DNA from: Ctenosaura bakeri
Taxonomy: Eukaryota; Chordata; Lepidosauria; Squamata; Iguanidae
Reading direction: 5' to 3'
NCBI GenBank assembly: GCA_948474755.1
Contig: CAOLHI010001486.1
Location: 1-64,000 of the forward strand
DNA length: 64,000 bases
Positions within the stretch are counted from its first letter, which is position 1. Every line of letters begins with the position of its first letter. Made by a program: the position numbers and the translations under genes. The notes beneath the pieces are model-generated. The model had not been told where the DNA came from and ran no database searches. It saw only the letters and a list, made by a program, of their open reading frames with translations. Positions 1 to 54,369 of this stretch are shown here, in pieces.

Positions 1-277
1 CGATCTCTCACCACTTCAAACTCTCTTGATGTCCCACACACACCCAAGGAAGGAGCTGGGCAAGTGGGAAGTATAGAGTCACCATTCCAACTCATCCCTT
101 TCCCCCTCCTTTTCCCTGATGTATTTTGGATCTGGTTCTCCTCACTGTGCCTCAGCCTCATTTCCACAAGCACACACCCACCCACCAACCCACCCACCCA
201 CCCACACTCATTTGTGATTTTTCCACCTTTGTAAGGGACCTGTGTCCCTAACCCTAGTGAATATGAAGGGCTAACTG
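1..277. mobile_element. Partial TA-flanked non-autonomous DNA transposon (mariner/Tigger-like)
   Basis: It ends ...agggctaactg followed by TA (278-279), as pogo/Tigger-type elements do. The body is clearly related to 37590-37830. The element is cut by the window edge. It contains a CCCA-rich simple tract at 168-206. Confidence 0.5.
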
Positions 278-517
278 TATTTCAGAAACTAGATGCTTGC
301 ATGACACAACTTCTTTCTCAGGCCAGATCTATGGTTCATCTCACCTAATACAGAATACCCTGGCTGGCAGCAGCATTTCAGACAATTGTCTTTCCTAATT
401 TTGTTGATACAGGATCATTTGACTGGTGACCGAAATGGGTAATATACACGTAGAATATACAATATTCTACCACCAACCTATTATGCTACTGAGTACAGAA
501 GTGTAGCCACTGGGCAG

Positions 518-522
<5 letters not shown>

Positions 523-566
<44 letters not shown>
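523..566. repeat. (TG)n microsatellite
   Basis: About 22 uninterrupted TG units. The matching minus-strand frame is a run of His-Thr codons with no sign of being a gene. Confidence 0.97.
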
Positions 567-567
<1 letters not shown>

Positions 568-569
<2 letters not shown>

Positions 570-900
570 TGAGGGCATTGTTCCCCCATAAGAAATCTGC
601 TCTCCAATGAATTTTTCTTTCAGTCCCCAAATTTTTAGCATTACAGTAATGCAAAACTTCAGTTGAGCATTTAGAAGTAATCTTTCGGTGTCCAAAGAAA
701 AGGGACAAGCAAATTTATCAAGGAAATGTGAGCACAGCAAATAAAAGAGTTCTAGGCATTAACACTGTCCAATGTCTCACTCTCTGCGATGCTAAAAATG
801 GGGGAACTCAACATTTTATATGGTAGAGGGTGGAATCCTTATTTTTTTGGGAGGGGCAATGCCATCATTTTGCCTCTCTTTTAACTACACCCCTGTCAAC
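568..900. repeat. Uncharacterised ~330-bp repeat, copy A, with inverted ends
   Basis: One end reads gggcattgttcccccataag and the other carries its near-inverse, with ttgggaggggcaatgcc (849-865). The body, including cccaaatttttagcattaca, recurs at 6100-6470 and in part at 4400-4520. It looks like an old foldback DNA element, class unknown. Confidence 0.5.
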
Positions 901-904
901 TGAT

Positions 905-1950
905 TTATTTCAAGCAGACCCAGGCAAATAGTTACAGCTGTAGAAAAGGAAAAAAAATCCCTATTCATTTATATAGGGGTGTACCAATTCACAATGAATT
1001 ATGTTGCAGTTGTGAGCTATTGGAAACCACTGCGGCACTGCAGTTTTGTTAAAGGAGTAATGAATTAACAATGTTCATTTAGGATTACTTTGGGTTATGC
1101 AGGCCTGAAAGCAAGGTATGGTTGCTGCTGTCAGAGCTAATTGCAAGGCGAGCTTGGAGTCTTGCTTTGCAGCTGTGGTAGAATGCAGCTTTATGCATAT
1201 TGAAGAAAATAACAGGCACTCAAGAGGACAATAATTACAGTATTTCCCATTCACTGAATATGTTGAAAACAGGCTCATCTCAGACTCCAGTCTTCTTAAC
1301 CTTGTGTTTTTATGAATCTCTCCCTCTTGAAAGCAGCAATTGTCAAAGAGGTAATATCGCCCTCCTCCCTGCTTTTCCCTTCCTCACAAAGTACATTTTG
1401 TGTTGTTACATGAAGGAACCTCATGATACAGACTAGAGGCAAGGGACTGGGACACTTGCTTTGCATTGGAAGAAGCATTGCCCTCTCTCTCAAGTATGGT
1501 TGCCAGATCTCAGGGTCTGGCCCTGAGTTTCCAGTTTTCACTGTTTCCAGGCAGGAGGTGATGGTGCAACATTTTGGCAGTCTCAGATTGAGGCAAGGGG
1601 AAAAAATCTATGTGCAAATCTTCAGCTCAGCTAGCAGCATGCTACAATTTGCAAAACTTACATCACTTGTTGCTGCAACTGATAAAAAACTCTCCCGGCA
1701 GGGTGGATATCCATATCTGTGTATTTGCTTAATTATCTTCCTCCTTCCCTCCCGGTAACTGTGGCAGCAGGACTCACCCTCCACTCTCCTCTGCATCAAT
1801 CTTCTGGCTAGAAGAAAGTAGGTTAGTTAAATGTTCCTTATTATCCCATCTCCCTACATGAGAAAGAATAATCTCCTCAATTTAATTTACTCTAGGAATT
1901 TAACTTACTCTTTAGCTAACATTTCTATCTTAATTTCCAGATGGGACAAT
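905..1950. other. Intergenic sequence, nothing identified
   Basis: No exon-like frame, RNA gene or repeat I recognise. Short frames on both strands lack motifs and splice context. Confidence 0.5.
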
Positions 1951-2150
1951 GGGCCTTTCCACACTATACCGTGATAGTGCTACTATTCCACGTTCAACAT
2001 CCTAGGGAATCCTGGGGTTTGCTATTTAGGGAGGGGCATTTAGATTTCTCAGTCAGAGAGCTCTTTCACCAGTAAACTACAAACCCTAGAATTCCACAGG
2101 ATGTGGAAAGTGGAATAATAGCACTATAACAGTGTAGAGCAGAAATTGCC
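1951..2150. mobile_element. TIR element of the GGCCATTTCC family, copy 1
   Basis: Starts gggcctttccacac and ends with a degraded inverse. Internally it has two inverted halves marked by ccac-ttcaacatcc and tggaaagtggaataatagca. An old, diverged copy. Confidence 0.7.
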
Positions 2151-2827
2151 TCACTCTCTCTCTTTCTCTCTCTCTGTCTCAATTTGTCTTGGAAAGCTGT
2201 GAAAAACTGTGGTAAGAAAACAGACACCTCCAAAGTTTTTGAATTACAATACCCATCATGCATAGCCAGCATGACTTGTGCTGAGGGCTAATAGGAGATG
2301 TAGTCAAGAGCATCAGGCTACTTACCCCTGCAATAAAAAAATCACTAGGGTTAGTTTTACAAAAGTAATGTGAAAAAGTCATTTCTTGGTGTTTTCCCCT
2401 GGGTTCAGACTAGTCACTGAATCTCTATTGCAGGGGAGTGTAAGAAGGGAAAAGGATGGGATTTTTATTGTTCTGTCCTGCCAGTGGGTTTCCTAAAGAC
2501 ATCTGGTCAGGTACTAAGTGAATGAGGGTGCTGGGTTTAATAGACTTTTGGTCCAATGCAGAAGCTCATCTTTCACCAAGTGTGTGATCCATCTGTTACT
2601 CAGCAGAGCTGGAACAGACTGTGGGCTATTTAATTAAGGTAAAATTGCTACAAACCCATAGAGAGAAAGAGAGGATGGAAAAGTTACTATACTACAATCA
2701 GGATGTGACTCTTCAGTAATTTTCTTTTAGAAGGAAGCACTAAATAATTTTAGCAATCTTCTTCCCCCTGTAAGAAAGTCTTTAAAAACTAGGGAGTTTG
2801 AAGCCTATTTACAAATGAGGACTTACT
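2151..2827. other. Intergenic sequence, mostly unassigned
   Basis: Apart from the degraded hairpin at 2225-2315, no exon, RNA gene or repeat was recognised. Confidence 0.4.
2225..2315. repeat. Hairpin repeat with ACTACAACTCCCAG-type arms
   Basis: gaattacaatacccatcatgc is paired with a later ggagatgtagtc, a degraded foldback. Similar hairpins lie at 24748-24850, 40813-40918 and 41325-41415. Confidence 0.4.
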
Positions 2828-3110
2828 GTGCACGAAATTTACACATGGTTGTTTTGTGCAGAAAGCAGCACTTTTTGTGCAGAAAAATAAGTTCTTGGCA
2901 CAGAAATATTTTGTGCACAGAAAATGTTGTTTCCTATGCGAAACAACCATGAGCAATTTTTTTGCAGAATAAGTCCCCAATTATAGCATTTTCTGTGCAC
3001 AAAATAGCATTTGCTGCAAAGAAGATATCTCTGCACAGACATATTCTCTCTACAGAAAATTCTGTCTTCCATGTGAAACAACCACGTGTGAATTTTGCAC
3101 AGTTTCAATC
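2828..3110. repeat. Imperfect foldback repeat with recurrent TGTGCAGAAA units
   Basis: Left arm starts ctgtgcacgaaatttacac (2828). The right end, gtgtgaattttgcacag (about 3087-3103), is its inverse. tggttgttt and aacaacca also pair. TGTGCAGAAA or TTTCTGTGCA words recur many times in both orientations. Long hairpin, class unknown. Confidence 0.55.
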
Positions 3111-4099
3111 CCAGCTGTGAAGATTCCTATCTCACCAACATTGTTGTGTAGGGATGGGGGTGGGGGGGCAAGGACAATTCACCCCGGGCAGCAATGCTTT
3201 TGGGGCATCCTGGCCCATAGCAATTTGCCCATGCACTGCGACCATGCCCCCCTCCCACCCACCCTTCCACACACTCCGAGGTCCACCACTGCCAACATTT
3301 GGTGACAATTTAAAAAAAAAATTCATTTGACAATTTTTTAAATATTCTCTCCATGGCCATGCTGCTGGGGGATTAGCAGAATTGTAGTTGCACAAAGTAA
3401 CATTTCTAAGCTCTTGTGGGAAAGTACATTTCCTTGTCTAGTTTGTTGACAAGCAAAAATTTAGGAAGCACGTTTCAAAACGGAAACCTTTGAAATTAGT
3501 TAATTGACAATTCCTTTGTCTGGTGTCTCTCTTTCTCTTTTTTAGTGGAACAGAGGGCTTAAGTGCAGTATTTCTCTCCCTGATATTTTCCATCTGCCTT
3601 TCCCCATCAATATATCTCCCTTTGATTCATCAGTCCAATCCATAAACAACTGTGAAATAAGACTCTGCACACATATGGCATGGAAAGCACAATTACCAAC
3701 ACTTTGTATTAACACATAGTAAAACGATGGTTTGGAGGGTCTTCCCAAACTTATGAGGAAGCAGAAAAAGAAGACGGAGAGGGAAAAATTCTTCTGTTCC
3801 AGCCAACTGTACTTTGGATTGCTACAAGATGTAGAAGAAGAAGACAGAAGATGTACAAGAAGGCCTCATGTTAACAATGAGGTGGACAGACAAGCTCCGG
3901 CAGAAGGCAGCCAATTAAATAGCCCAGTTCTAACCTTTGTGACATTATACGTAATAAATAGCAGTTGGAGTCACTGATGTAGCTCTGAAGGGGGCAAAAT
4001 GAGGGTAAATAAGACTCCTGCCCCCAAGATGAATGTTCCTGCACTCCCAACATTTCTGGCACTGCAGAGAGTGAGACTTTGAAAATTGCTCACACATAA
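3111..4099. other. Intergenic sequence, nothing identified
   Basis: A short GC-rich tract with poly-G and CCACC runs at 3150-3290. Otherwise no exon-like frame or recognised repeat. Confidence 0.45.
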
Positions 4100-4300
4100 G
4101 GCCTTTCCGCCCTCCACTACTATAGTGCTATTATTCCACTTTCAACATCCTGTGGAATTCTGGGGCTTGTAGGTTATTGAGGCCAAAGAGCTCTCTGGGT
4201 GAGAATTCTAAAGGCTCCTCCCTAAACTGCAAGCCCCACAATTCCATATGATGTTGAAAGTGGAATAACAGCACTATCATAGTGTAGTGCAGAAGGGCCC
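4100..4300. mobile_element. TIR element of the GGCCATTTCC family, copy 2
   Basis: Starts ggcctttccgcc and ends gcagaagggccc. ccactttcaacatcc and its inverse gatgttgaaagtgg mark the two arms around an unpaired centre with gagctctctggg. Confidence 0.8.
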
Positions 4301-4399
4301 TTAGACCACTTCTATATGCTGCATTGTCTTGGTAGCTTTGCTTGTCCCATTTCTTGGGAGGCCTAGACTGTATTTCTAAATGCTCAACCGAAGCTTTAA

Positions 4400-4520
4400 G
4401 TTAGTGCAATGCTAGAACATTTGGTGATTGGAGGAAAATTTAACTTGTGGGGTCAGAAATCTTATTTCAAGGGGGATAATATCCCAATTTTGTGTCCCCC
4501 GCCAGCTGTACCCCTGGTGA
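4400..4520. repeat. Uncharacterised ~330-bp repeat, partial copy C
   Basis: tgcaatgctagaacatttgg, ggaggaaaattt and cttatttcaaggggg resemble the inverse of the 6100-6200 segment. A fragment only. Confidence 0.35.
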
Positions 4521-5027
4521 TGCATGGAAACAAAATAGCAGCCCCAGTTTCTTTCTCTACCTCCCCCACTTCTGTCCTTTCTCCTCAGCTTACTCCAGTT
4601 GCTAAAAACTGATTTCAAATTGAAAAAGTAGTTTGGACTCTATTAATTCAGAAAGTGAGAGGAGGGGATGGAATCTTGCCTTTCCCAGTAGGATCAGGCA
4701 AACGGCTGCAGCCTCTCCTAGCTTGTGTGTTCTTCAACACTCATTAATAATTTTTGCCATCTTGAACAGACCCTGATGTTGTCAGCCTGCATGTTTTCCA
4801 GCTTTCACCAAGTTATAAAGGGGTCATTTCAGGAAACAGGGCGGTCATTCAAGAAAACAACATAGCTGGTCCAGGGAACAGTTAATAAATCTTTCCCTTA
4901 GCCCAGAGAGTGTGCAGTACATGACACCCCTCCTACACCTTTACCCACTGTGAAGTTGGGGTTAGATTAGCAATTGGAATAGCCCGGTATGCACTGGGAG
5001 GGGGAGAAGATAGTGGATAAAGATATA

Positions 5028-5198
5028 GGGCCTTTCCACACTACACTGTTATAGTGCTATTATTCCACTTTCAACATCCTGTGGAATTCTGGGGTTTGTA
5101 GTTTACTGAGTCCAAAGAGCTCTCTTGCAAACCCCAGGATACCATATGATGTTGAAAGTGGAATAATAGCACTATAACTGTGTAGTGCAGAAAGACCC
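5028..5198. mobile_element. TIR element of the GGCCATTTCC family, copy 3, with ATA target duplication
   Basis: Starts gggcctttccacactacac and ends gtgtagtgcagaaagaccc. It is flanked on both sides by ATA (5025-5027 and 5199-5201), a 3-bp target duplication. Both inner arms are present. Confidence 0.85.
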
Positions 5199-5823
5199 AT
5201 ATATCAGGGTATTAATCAACTTTCCTTGATCTGCATCAGTGCTGCCTGCATTGAGGAAAACATGTTTTATTTCAAGCTGTGCCAACTCCTTTTCTAAAGC
5301 TGTCCAAGCTGGTGGCCATCACTACATTTTTGTGGCAGCAAATTCCATTAGTCATTCTGTACCTTTGTTTGGTTTGAGTAAAAATGCCTGCTTTGACCTT
5401 GCATCTTTACCCATTTATTTACAATAAAACTCTTTACAGGGAAAGGAAAGTGGTTACACACCGCATTATATAAATGCTTCAAGTGCCAGCAAAGTGTGAC
5501 ACCTCCTGAAATGAAAACTTGACATCCCTGCTCCTCAAACAGAATGACTTTAATCTAATTTCCTGCTCATTTAACAGGAAGCCGATGCTCGTAGTATTTC
5601 AATACATTTGGGGTTGTGGTGGTGCTGCTGCAGATATGTACATCAAAGTGGGAGAATGGTAAATAAAAGGCAATAAAGGATAAGTAGTGAGTATTACATT
5701 GCAATTTTCTAATTGTTCTGAATGTGAAAGAAAAAAACTGAACATTAATAAAAAGAAAAAGAAAAAAATACAGAACATGGGTTATAACAGGGGTGTAACT
5801 ATGGGGAAGAGGGGTACAAAGGC

Positions 5824-6012
5824 ATTGTTATTGTTCTATGCTTTCAAGTCATTTCTGACTTATGGCAATCCTAAAATGAACCTATCATGCGGTTTTCTGG
5901 GTCTGAGAGTGTGTGATGCCCCCAGATCATCCAGTGGGTTTCCATGGCTGAGCAAGGAATTGGACTCTGGTGTCCAGGACTGTAGTCTGATACTCAAACA
6001 CCTGGCTCTAAA
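5824..6012 (-). mobile_element. tRNA-derived SINE, minus orientation
   Basis: Minus-strand body matching the copy at 6490-6726, with the inverse of the conserved segments gacttgaaagcat and ccatggaaacccactgg. The tRNA-like head end is degraded. Confidence 0.7.
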
Positions 6013-6084
6013 TGAAGGCCTTCCCCCATTCAAATAAGTACCTATTATTTTGAAAGTTTAGCTGGATTTTTAAGTTACTTCAAT

Positions 6085-6470
6085 TCTGGAAATTTGGAGA
6101 TGGAAGGAAAATTTCCTGGGGGATGGCAAAATTCTTATGGGAATAGGAATTCTGCCACTCCCCCAACGAAATTTTCCTTCCATCTCCAAATTGCCAGCAT
6201 TGCAAGAACTTACAACTTCAGCTGAGCCTTTAGAATGACAGTTTAGCCACTCAAAGAAAGGGGGTAGGCAAAGAGATGAAGGGAATATAAACACAACAAA
6301 TATCAGAATTCTAGGAACAATTTTCAATCTCTGCAGTCTAGAAATTTGGGGAACTGTAGGAAATTTCCATGGGAAGGCAGAATTCTTATTAGGGGATGAT
6401 GCCCTTTTTTTGCTCTCTCCCCATGGCTACATGCCTGGATTATTAAAATGTTGCAGAGGCTTTGGTGTAG
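6085..6470. repeat. Uncharacterised ~330-bp repeat, copy B, with a strong hairpin
   Basis: aatttggagatggaaggaaa and ttttccttccatctccaaat form a close hairpin (about 6090-6193). The rest parallels 568-900, including cttcagctgagcctttagaa and acacaacaaatatcagaatt. It ends ttaggggatgatgccc. Confidence 0.55.
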
Positions 6471-6489
6471 CACACATATAGATAAATGA

Positions 6490-6726
6490 GGGCCAGCAGG
6501 GTGTAGTGGTTTTGAACACTGGACTATGACACTAGAGATCGGGATTTGAATCCCTGCTTGGTCATAGACACCCCCTGGATGACCTTGAGCAAGTCACACT
6601 CTCTCAGCCTCAGGAGAAGGCACTGGCAAACCCTCTCTGAACAAATCTTGCCAAGAAAACCCCATGATCGGTTCACGTTAGGATCACCTTAAGTCAGAAA
6701 TGACTTGCAGATACATATCAACACAA
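6490..6726 (+). mobile_element. tRNA-derived SINE, near full length
   Basis: Head ggccagcagggtgtagtggt with a pol III A-box-like start, then B-box-like gggatttgaatccc. Body has gaccttgagcaagtcac, ctctcagcctcagg and cttgccaagaaaacccc, and the tail ends gtcagaaatgacttgcag. The clearest copy of a family seen ten or more times here. Confidence 0.85.
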
Positions 6727-7199
6727 ATCATATGAATTGACATTGGGGTTTTTTTAAGATTCTGGAAAAGATAAGTTATCACCCTGGGCATTACCTTTCC
6801 AGAAAGCCATATCATTCCATATACTTTTTTGTTGAAAAGCCGTAAGACTTCTCAGGACTCCATCTAGAAGCATGCTGTTGTAACTTCATGCATTTTTGAT
6901 TTGGCCCAGTGGGTGGAAAAATCGTGAGGAAGTTCAGTTTGGAGCTGGAACTGGAGGGGAGAGGAGCTCGGCTTGCCAGGGATAAGAACTGGGTTTTTGT
7001 CACATTGAATTAGGTAATATGATTTTAATTTTGATATAATTTTAATCCTTAATGTAAGGATTCAGGAGAAATGGAAGGGTAAAAATAGGTAACTATTATT
7101 ATTTGTTTGCACCTATTTTGTACATTAGGTTTCCCATAACTGTGTGACCAGTATCTACAGTTTTGCTTATCTGGGATTCAATTTAAGGCCATGGCTCCT

Positions 7200-7560
7200 A
7201 CCCTTGACTGGGGGTCCTCGCTATGTAGCCAGGCTGAGAGAGGTGTACAGCTGGAGGCACAACTGGACTTCCAAGGGAAGAGCCTCCCTCCATCCCTGGA
7301 CAAAAGAGGTGCATGGTGAGGCACAGCCAGGCCGCTTGTGTTTCTCTCGGTTGAGGAGGGAGTCTCTGTCCATCTCCAGCAGAGAGAGGCACATGGCTAG
7401 CAGAGAGAGGTACATGGCACCCCTTTTTTGGCCAAGAGAGGCACAGGAAGCTTTGATCCACAAAAATATGCACCTCTCTTGGCTGAAGAATGAGATGGAC
7501 ACTCCTTCCCTGGCTGAGAGAGGCACAAGGCTACAAGCAGCCAGGCTTTCCACCAGATTT
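7200..7560. repeat. Irregular repeat of gagagaggYAcatgg words
   Basis: The word (g)agagaggtgtacag / gagagaggcacatgg / gagagaggtacatgg recurs irregularly at about 7228, 7307, 7383, 7403, 7434 and 7517. A 141-codon plus-strand frame crosses it, but it has no motif and its composition follows the repeat. Confidence 0.4.
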
Positions 7561-7569
7561 GGCTCCTAG

Positions 7570-9620
7570 GGAGGGCTGCTCACCAAGCCCCATCAGGAAG
7601 GAAAGCAGGAAGGAAAGAAAGAGGAGCTGAGTTGTGGAGCTGCCTCTCTCCCCTACTGCCTCACCTGGCCTGGGGGTCCAAATATAGTACTGGTATGACC
7701 CACATTTTCTGCCATGTGCATGAAGTCTGGGAATGTATTCCTCATGGAAATTGGGAACCTACCGTATTGTCATTTAGGATTTTTAGGGTAGTGACAATAA
7801 CTGCTGAGCAGCAAGATTTCTGCCAGCAAATCCCGCACAAGCATTTTGGGGCATGCAAGCAACTTTGGGAGATTATACACGTGCTGGTTTCAGCATGGAA
7901 TAGGCTGCTCTGTTGCTGTTGAGTTTACAATTTGATTTAAATTTGCAGACTGTTCAACCCAATGTAGTCTGCTTGCAATGTACATTCACAATTGGTCTCA
8001 CAGAATCCACAAAATGGTACATTGTCACCATAGATCTTCTTATTAAAGCAAGGGCACAATGTGAAATACACCACAGGCCTTCCCACACACTGAAAATTAC
8101 ACACGCCCACTGAACACTGTTTTATACTTTACTTGATGATCTTCAAGTTAATCTATAGCCTCACTCATAGGAAGCTGCCTCACCATTGGTCCATACCTCC
8201 CAGGTTTGTAGAACCTGTAGTGGTTCTCAGACACTTTTTTCCAGCCCTCCCTAGAGCAGTAAGGGAGTGACGGCTGCATTGGCTGCACACTTAGTATGTG
8301 CTCTGCTACTATGCTACAGCCTTCCCACATAAATCATTCGTGAGCAAGTATGGTACTCCAACTGATTTAGGCCTACAACATCTGTTACATTTACACAACA
8401 GAGCCATTGCTGAGAAATGATGGGAAAGGCAGTTCAAAAACATCAGGAGGATTCCAGTGGGCCAGCACTGTCCCACTTCTTAGAGAACTAATGATGCCAA
8501 CATTTTGTGAAACATAGGATCGTCTTGCTCTGAATCAGGGCATAGCCTTGCTGTTATGTGAAGCTCTTAAAACAGGTGGGCGACTGTCAGAGGCTGGTGG
8601 GTGACATGAATCCTTTCGTTCTTGGAAGATTCCAAATTCCTACTGCACTCCCATAAAAAAATAATTATTTACTCCTAAATGTCCTCTTGTGGGTATTTTT
8701 GGCCCCCCTGGGCCATTTTAGATCCAGAAGAAGCCTGTTACGTTATGTTACACTATAAGAGATAGTGAGTGGAAGTCATTCCCTGCATGCCATCCCACAT
8801 TTCACAAGTGAAAGCCAGGACATGGTGGCCGAACAACATCAGAGAATGGTCAAGATAGCAAAAGTTATTAATGAGGGAGAGTGCACATGCTAAGAGAGGC
8901 TGTACCAGTTTGCTTTCACCCAAGTCTAATGGGAAGGACAAGATTCTCTCCTCTCCTCTCCTCTCGCTGAGTTGAGTGCAATCTGGTTTTGCAGGTTTGA
9001 AATCAGCAATGCTGAGGACAAATGGCCGAAGTGAGAGGGAGAAAGAGAAACTGGGATGTTTTAAAAGCAGCTGGAAATGTGGGACAACAGAGGATTAACT
9101 GTGATTCTACCTGCCAAATCAGGACAGTTGGAAGGCATGTTCTTGGACTCTCCTGAGGCACAAAAACATGGTGAAGATGCTCTAGACATGTTTGAGGCAC
9201 ACTTTTGTTTTTCTTTTGGCTCCTGTGGTTGCCCAATCCTATTCTAAAATGAATTGGTATTCTAGCAGTAGCTGTGCAAAATAAAGAATGTACTTTTTTA
9301 AAAACCAGGGCAATGCAAGACCTTCCACTAAGCTACTTCATTTGTGGGTGCCTCTGATGAACCTATTATTTTACATTTCTTAGCACAAAGAAAGAAGCCC
9401 AAGAGTGCCCAACAATGTTCTCAGAGTTCAAATGCTTAAAAAAAAAAAAAAGGAATTAAGAATACTGTGTTTATGATGGGCAGTTAATAGCCATGGGTGG
9501 TACTTGCTCATCAGTATCTTATTTAACAAGTAGGGGAAAAAAAAGAAGTACATTCCTTACAGCCAGCAATTTTTGTCAGCAGGGATAAAGAAATCCAGCC
9601 AGCTGATGCAGCACAAAGGG
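7570..9620. other. Intergenic sequence, nothing identified
   Basis: No exon-like frames. Only a short CTCTC tract (8946-8966) stands out. Confidence 0.45.
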
Positions 9621-9629
9621 AAACTGTAT

Positions 9630-9810
9630 ATTATTTACATTTATACCCCCCTTTTCCTTTTATGAGTCAAACTGCTGTACATCCCCCTTCAAAGAGTAAA
9701 GGTAAACTTTCCCCTTTTTATCCTCACTACACCTCACTGAAGTAGAACAGGCTAAGAAAGAGTTACCAGCTCAAGGTCACCCACTGAATTTCATGGCTCA
9801 GTGATGGGTG
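9630..9810. repeat. Degraded interspersed repeat, class uncertain
   Basis: tatttacatttatacccccc, then aaggtaaac, cctcacta, and caaggtcacccactgaattt. The layout resembles old tRNA-derived SINE sequence common in amniotes. Confidence 0.35.
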
Positions 9811-11154
9811 TGTAAAGGATATTAAGAAATGTTCTCCTCTTTGAAGAAAGAATGCCTTGATACCCTGATGAAAAAGCTGCAAAGTGAAGTAAGAATTTTC
9901 ACCTATACATGGGAGTGAAAGATCAGTGCTTTTTCTTGCAGCAGCCATAGCCAAGATGGTCTTTATAAAACACTTCGTACGTTGTGCAAAAACCTTTGTG
10001 AAATTTTCACATAAGTAGTATTGGATAGGAAAACTTTTAAAAAATGTGTGAAAATAATAATCTCATTCAGCGAGGAGAGCATTCTTCACTCAGCAGCAAC
10101 TAGAATCCAAGCTTCTCAAATCCTAGTATTCCACTCTTAACTGCTATACCACACTAACTCCTAACCAAAGACTTGGTTGTCTTACTAAACTGTAACAAAC
10201 TTACTTAAATCAACCAAAGAAAGCATCAGTGTAGGAACTTTCCACATGTGATTTAACTGTAGGGTTAGCTGTTTGAGGTTGAATGGTTTGTCAGAAAGCT
10301 AACCCAGATTAAGATGAATCTATTAACACTAGCTTTTTGGAGTCTAAACATTACTTACAAACAGGAGGCCACTCATCTACAAAATGGAATTGGCAAGAAC
10401 TTCACATGCAATTTAAGTACGTATCTTTTGTTCCGTTTCATAACCCAGAATCCTACTCTGTGTGTGTATGTGTGTCAGAGGGTGCGGGGGGAGGACTAAG
10501 TTTGTCAAGGCCAGAGTTACAGCTGGCTGTACTTTTGAATGTCCAAATCTTCTCTTCCCTTTAGCAAGAGAGCAGCAGTGTCTTTGGCCCTTCCTTATCT
10601 TCATAACCTCCTTTCCTAAAAATTGTAACATACTTGCCGCTTGCCTTGTGAAACCCAATTGTGTGCTCACAGAGACTATTGTGCAAATGAAATTTGAAAT
10701 TGTGAGCCACCTCTTTGATTTCCCTGCATGCATTTCAAGTCAGGCATCCTGAATTGAGTAAGGAGCATCAGGAACTGATGAGCATCTTGTTTAGCTCATT
10801 TCTACCTTATGACAGAAGCCAGATCACAGTTTTATTAATAGAGTCACATTCAGATAACCCATTATTTTAACATTAGGTAACATTACTGAAAAAGAGCATA
10901 AATTATTTCCCAGGAAAACCAGAAATCTTCTGTTAAAAAATTTGCCCTTTTGTCCTGTACAATGTAACCAAGAAGTAAGATCAGTTGTTTTAACAGAATA
11001 CAAATCAACATCCATGTTCGCCTCTGCATTCGGGCAAAATGGACCTTGCTTCTGAATAAAAACTCACAGGCCTTGGCTGCAGATCTGCTTAGCGGACAGT
11101 AAATAATTTAGAAGTAGTCCTTCAAAGCATCTCTGTTGCTGAATCAAAGGCAAG
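9811..11154. other. 3' flank of CUL2, nothing identified
   Basis: AT-rich. A short TG-rich tract lies near 10460. An alternative AATAAA (minus strand) is at 10831-10836. Confidence 0.45.
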
Positions 11155-11635
11155 CCACGCAAGATCTTCCATTTCATTTATTTATTTGACAAGCAGCGAT
11201 ATCATCATCTTTTTACATTTTAATGTAGATACAATTATTATGTTATCTGCCATATTACAATATTTAGTCTGTTTTAACATTTGTCTTTTAAGATACATTA
11301 AAAAACATCAACTGCAAACGTGGGGTGGTGGGGATGGAGGGGGTGAAGGGAGGAAGCATGGTATCCAACCAAAATTTCCACAAGTCAGCAAGACTTCATT
11401 CACTCTCTCTTTTAGTAAAGTTTCAAGAAATGTCATGACATGGGCTTGGAATATCTATAGCCTTTTTTTTTCATAGACGCTCATGACGTGGCACTGGTGA
11501 TGTTGTAAACAGCAGAAAAAACAGGGGCTGCCAAGTGACCAATTATGGAGGCATGACAGGCCTGCTTTTTTTTCCCCCACAGGACACACCAAGCAGTGAC
11601 AGCAATGATCTCCGTACAACCATATCTGCAGGACT
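11155..11635 (-). other. CUL2: CUL2 3' UTR
   Basis: Sequence between the stop codon and the first good polyadenylation signal on the minus strand. It has no repeat signature and moderately AT-rich blocks. The exact 3' end is inferred, and a longer form ending near 10815 is possible. Confidence 0.6.
11177..11186 (-). terminator. CUL2: Tandem AATAAA polyadenylation signals for CUL2
   Basis: The plus strand reads TTTATTTATT, giving two overlapping AATAAA hexamers on the minus strand about 450 nt after the stop. A second candidate hexamer lies at 10831-10836. Confidence 0.55.
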
Positions 11636-54112
<42,477 letters not shown>

Positions 54113-54190
54113 CTGTAAAGAGAGAAAAATTCAGACTTATAGTTTCACACTAAAATAAATGCTAGTTGCAAAGAATAGCCCTCTTTTCCT

Positions 54191-54369
54191 TTTGTTGTTG
54201 TTGTTGTTGTGTGCCTTTCAGTCCTTTCCAACCTATAGTGACCTTATCACAGGTTTTCTGGGGCTCAGTGCGTGACGTGCCCAAAGACCCCTAGTGGCTG
54301 AATTCATGGCTGAACCAAGTAGTTATCCACGGTTGTAGTCCAAAGCTCAAATCACTACAATGCACTGCG
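54191..54369 (-). mobile_element. tRNA-derived SINE, minus orientation
   Basis: (gtt)n tail then gtgtgcctttcagtcctttc, ending with the inverted head caaatcactacaatgcactg. A diverged copy with an internal deletion, directly upstream of exon 2 on the CUL2 transcript. Confidence 0.8.

Noticed and set aside
486..740. Minus-strand frames with a His-Thr run
   Set aside because: Translation of a TG microsatellite.
7144..7569. 141-codon plus-strand frame
   Set aside because: Its composition follows an irregular DNA repeat. No family resemblance or gene context.
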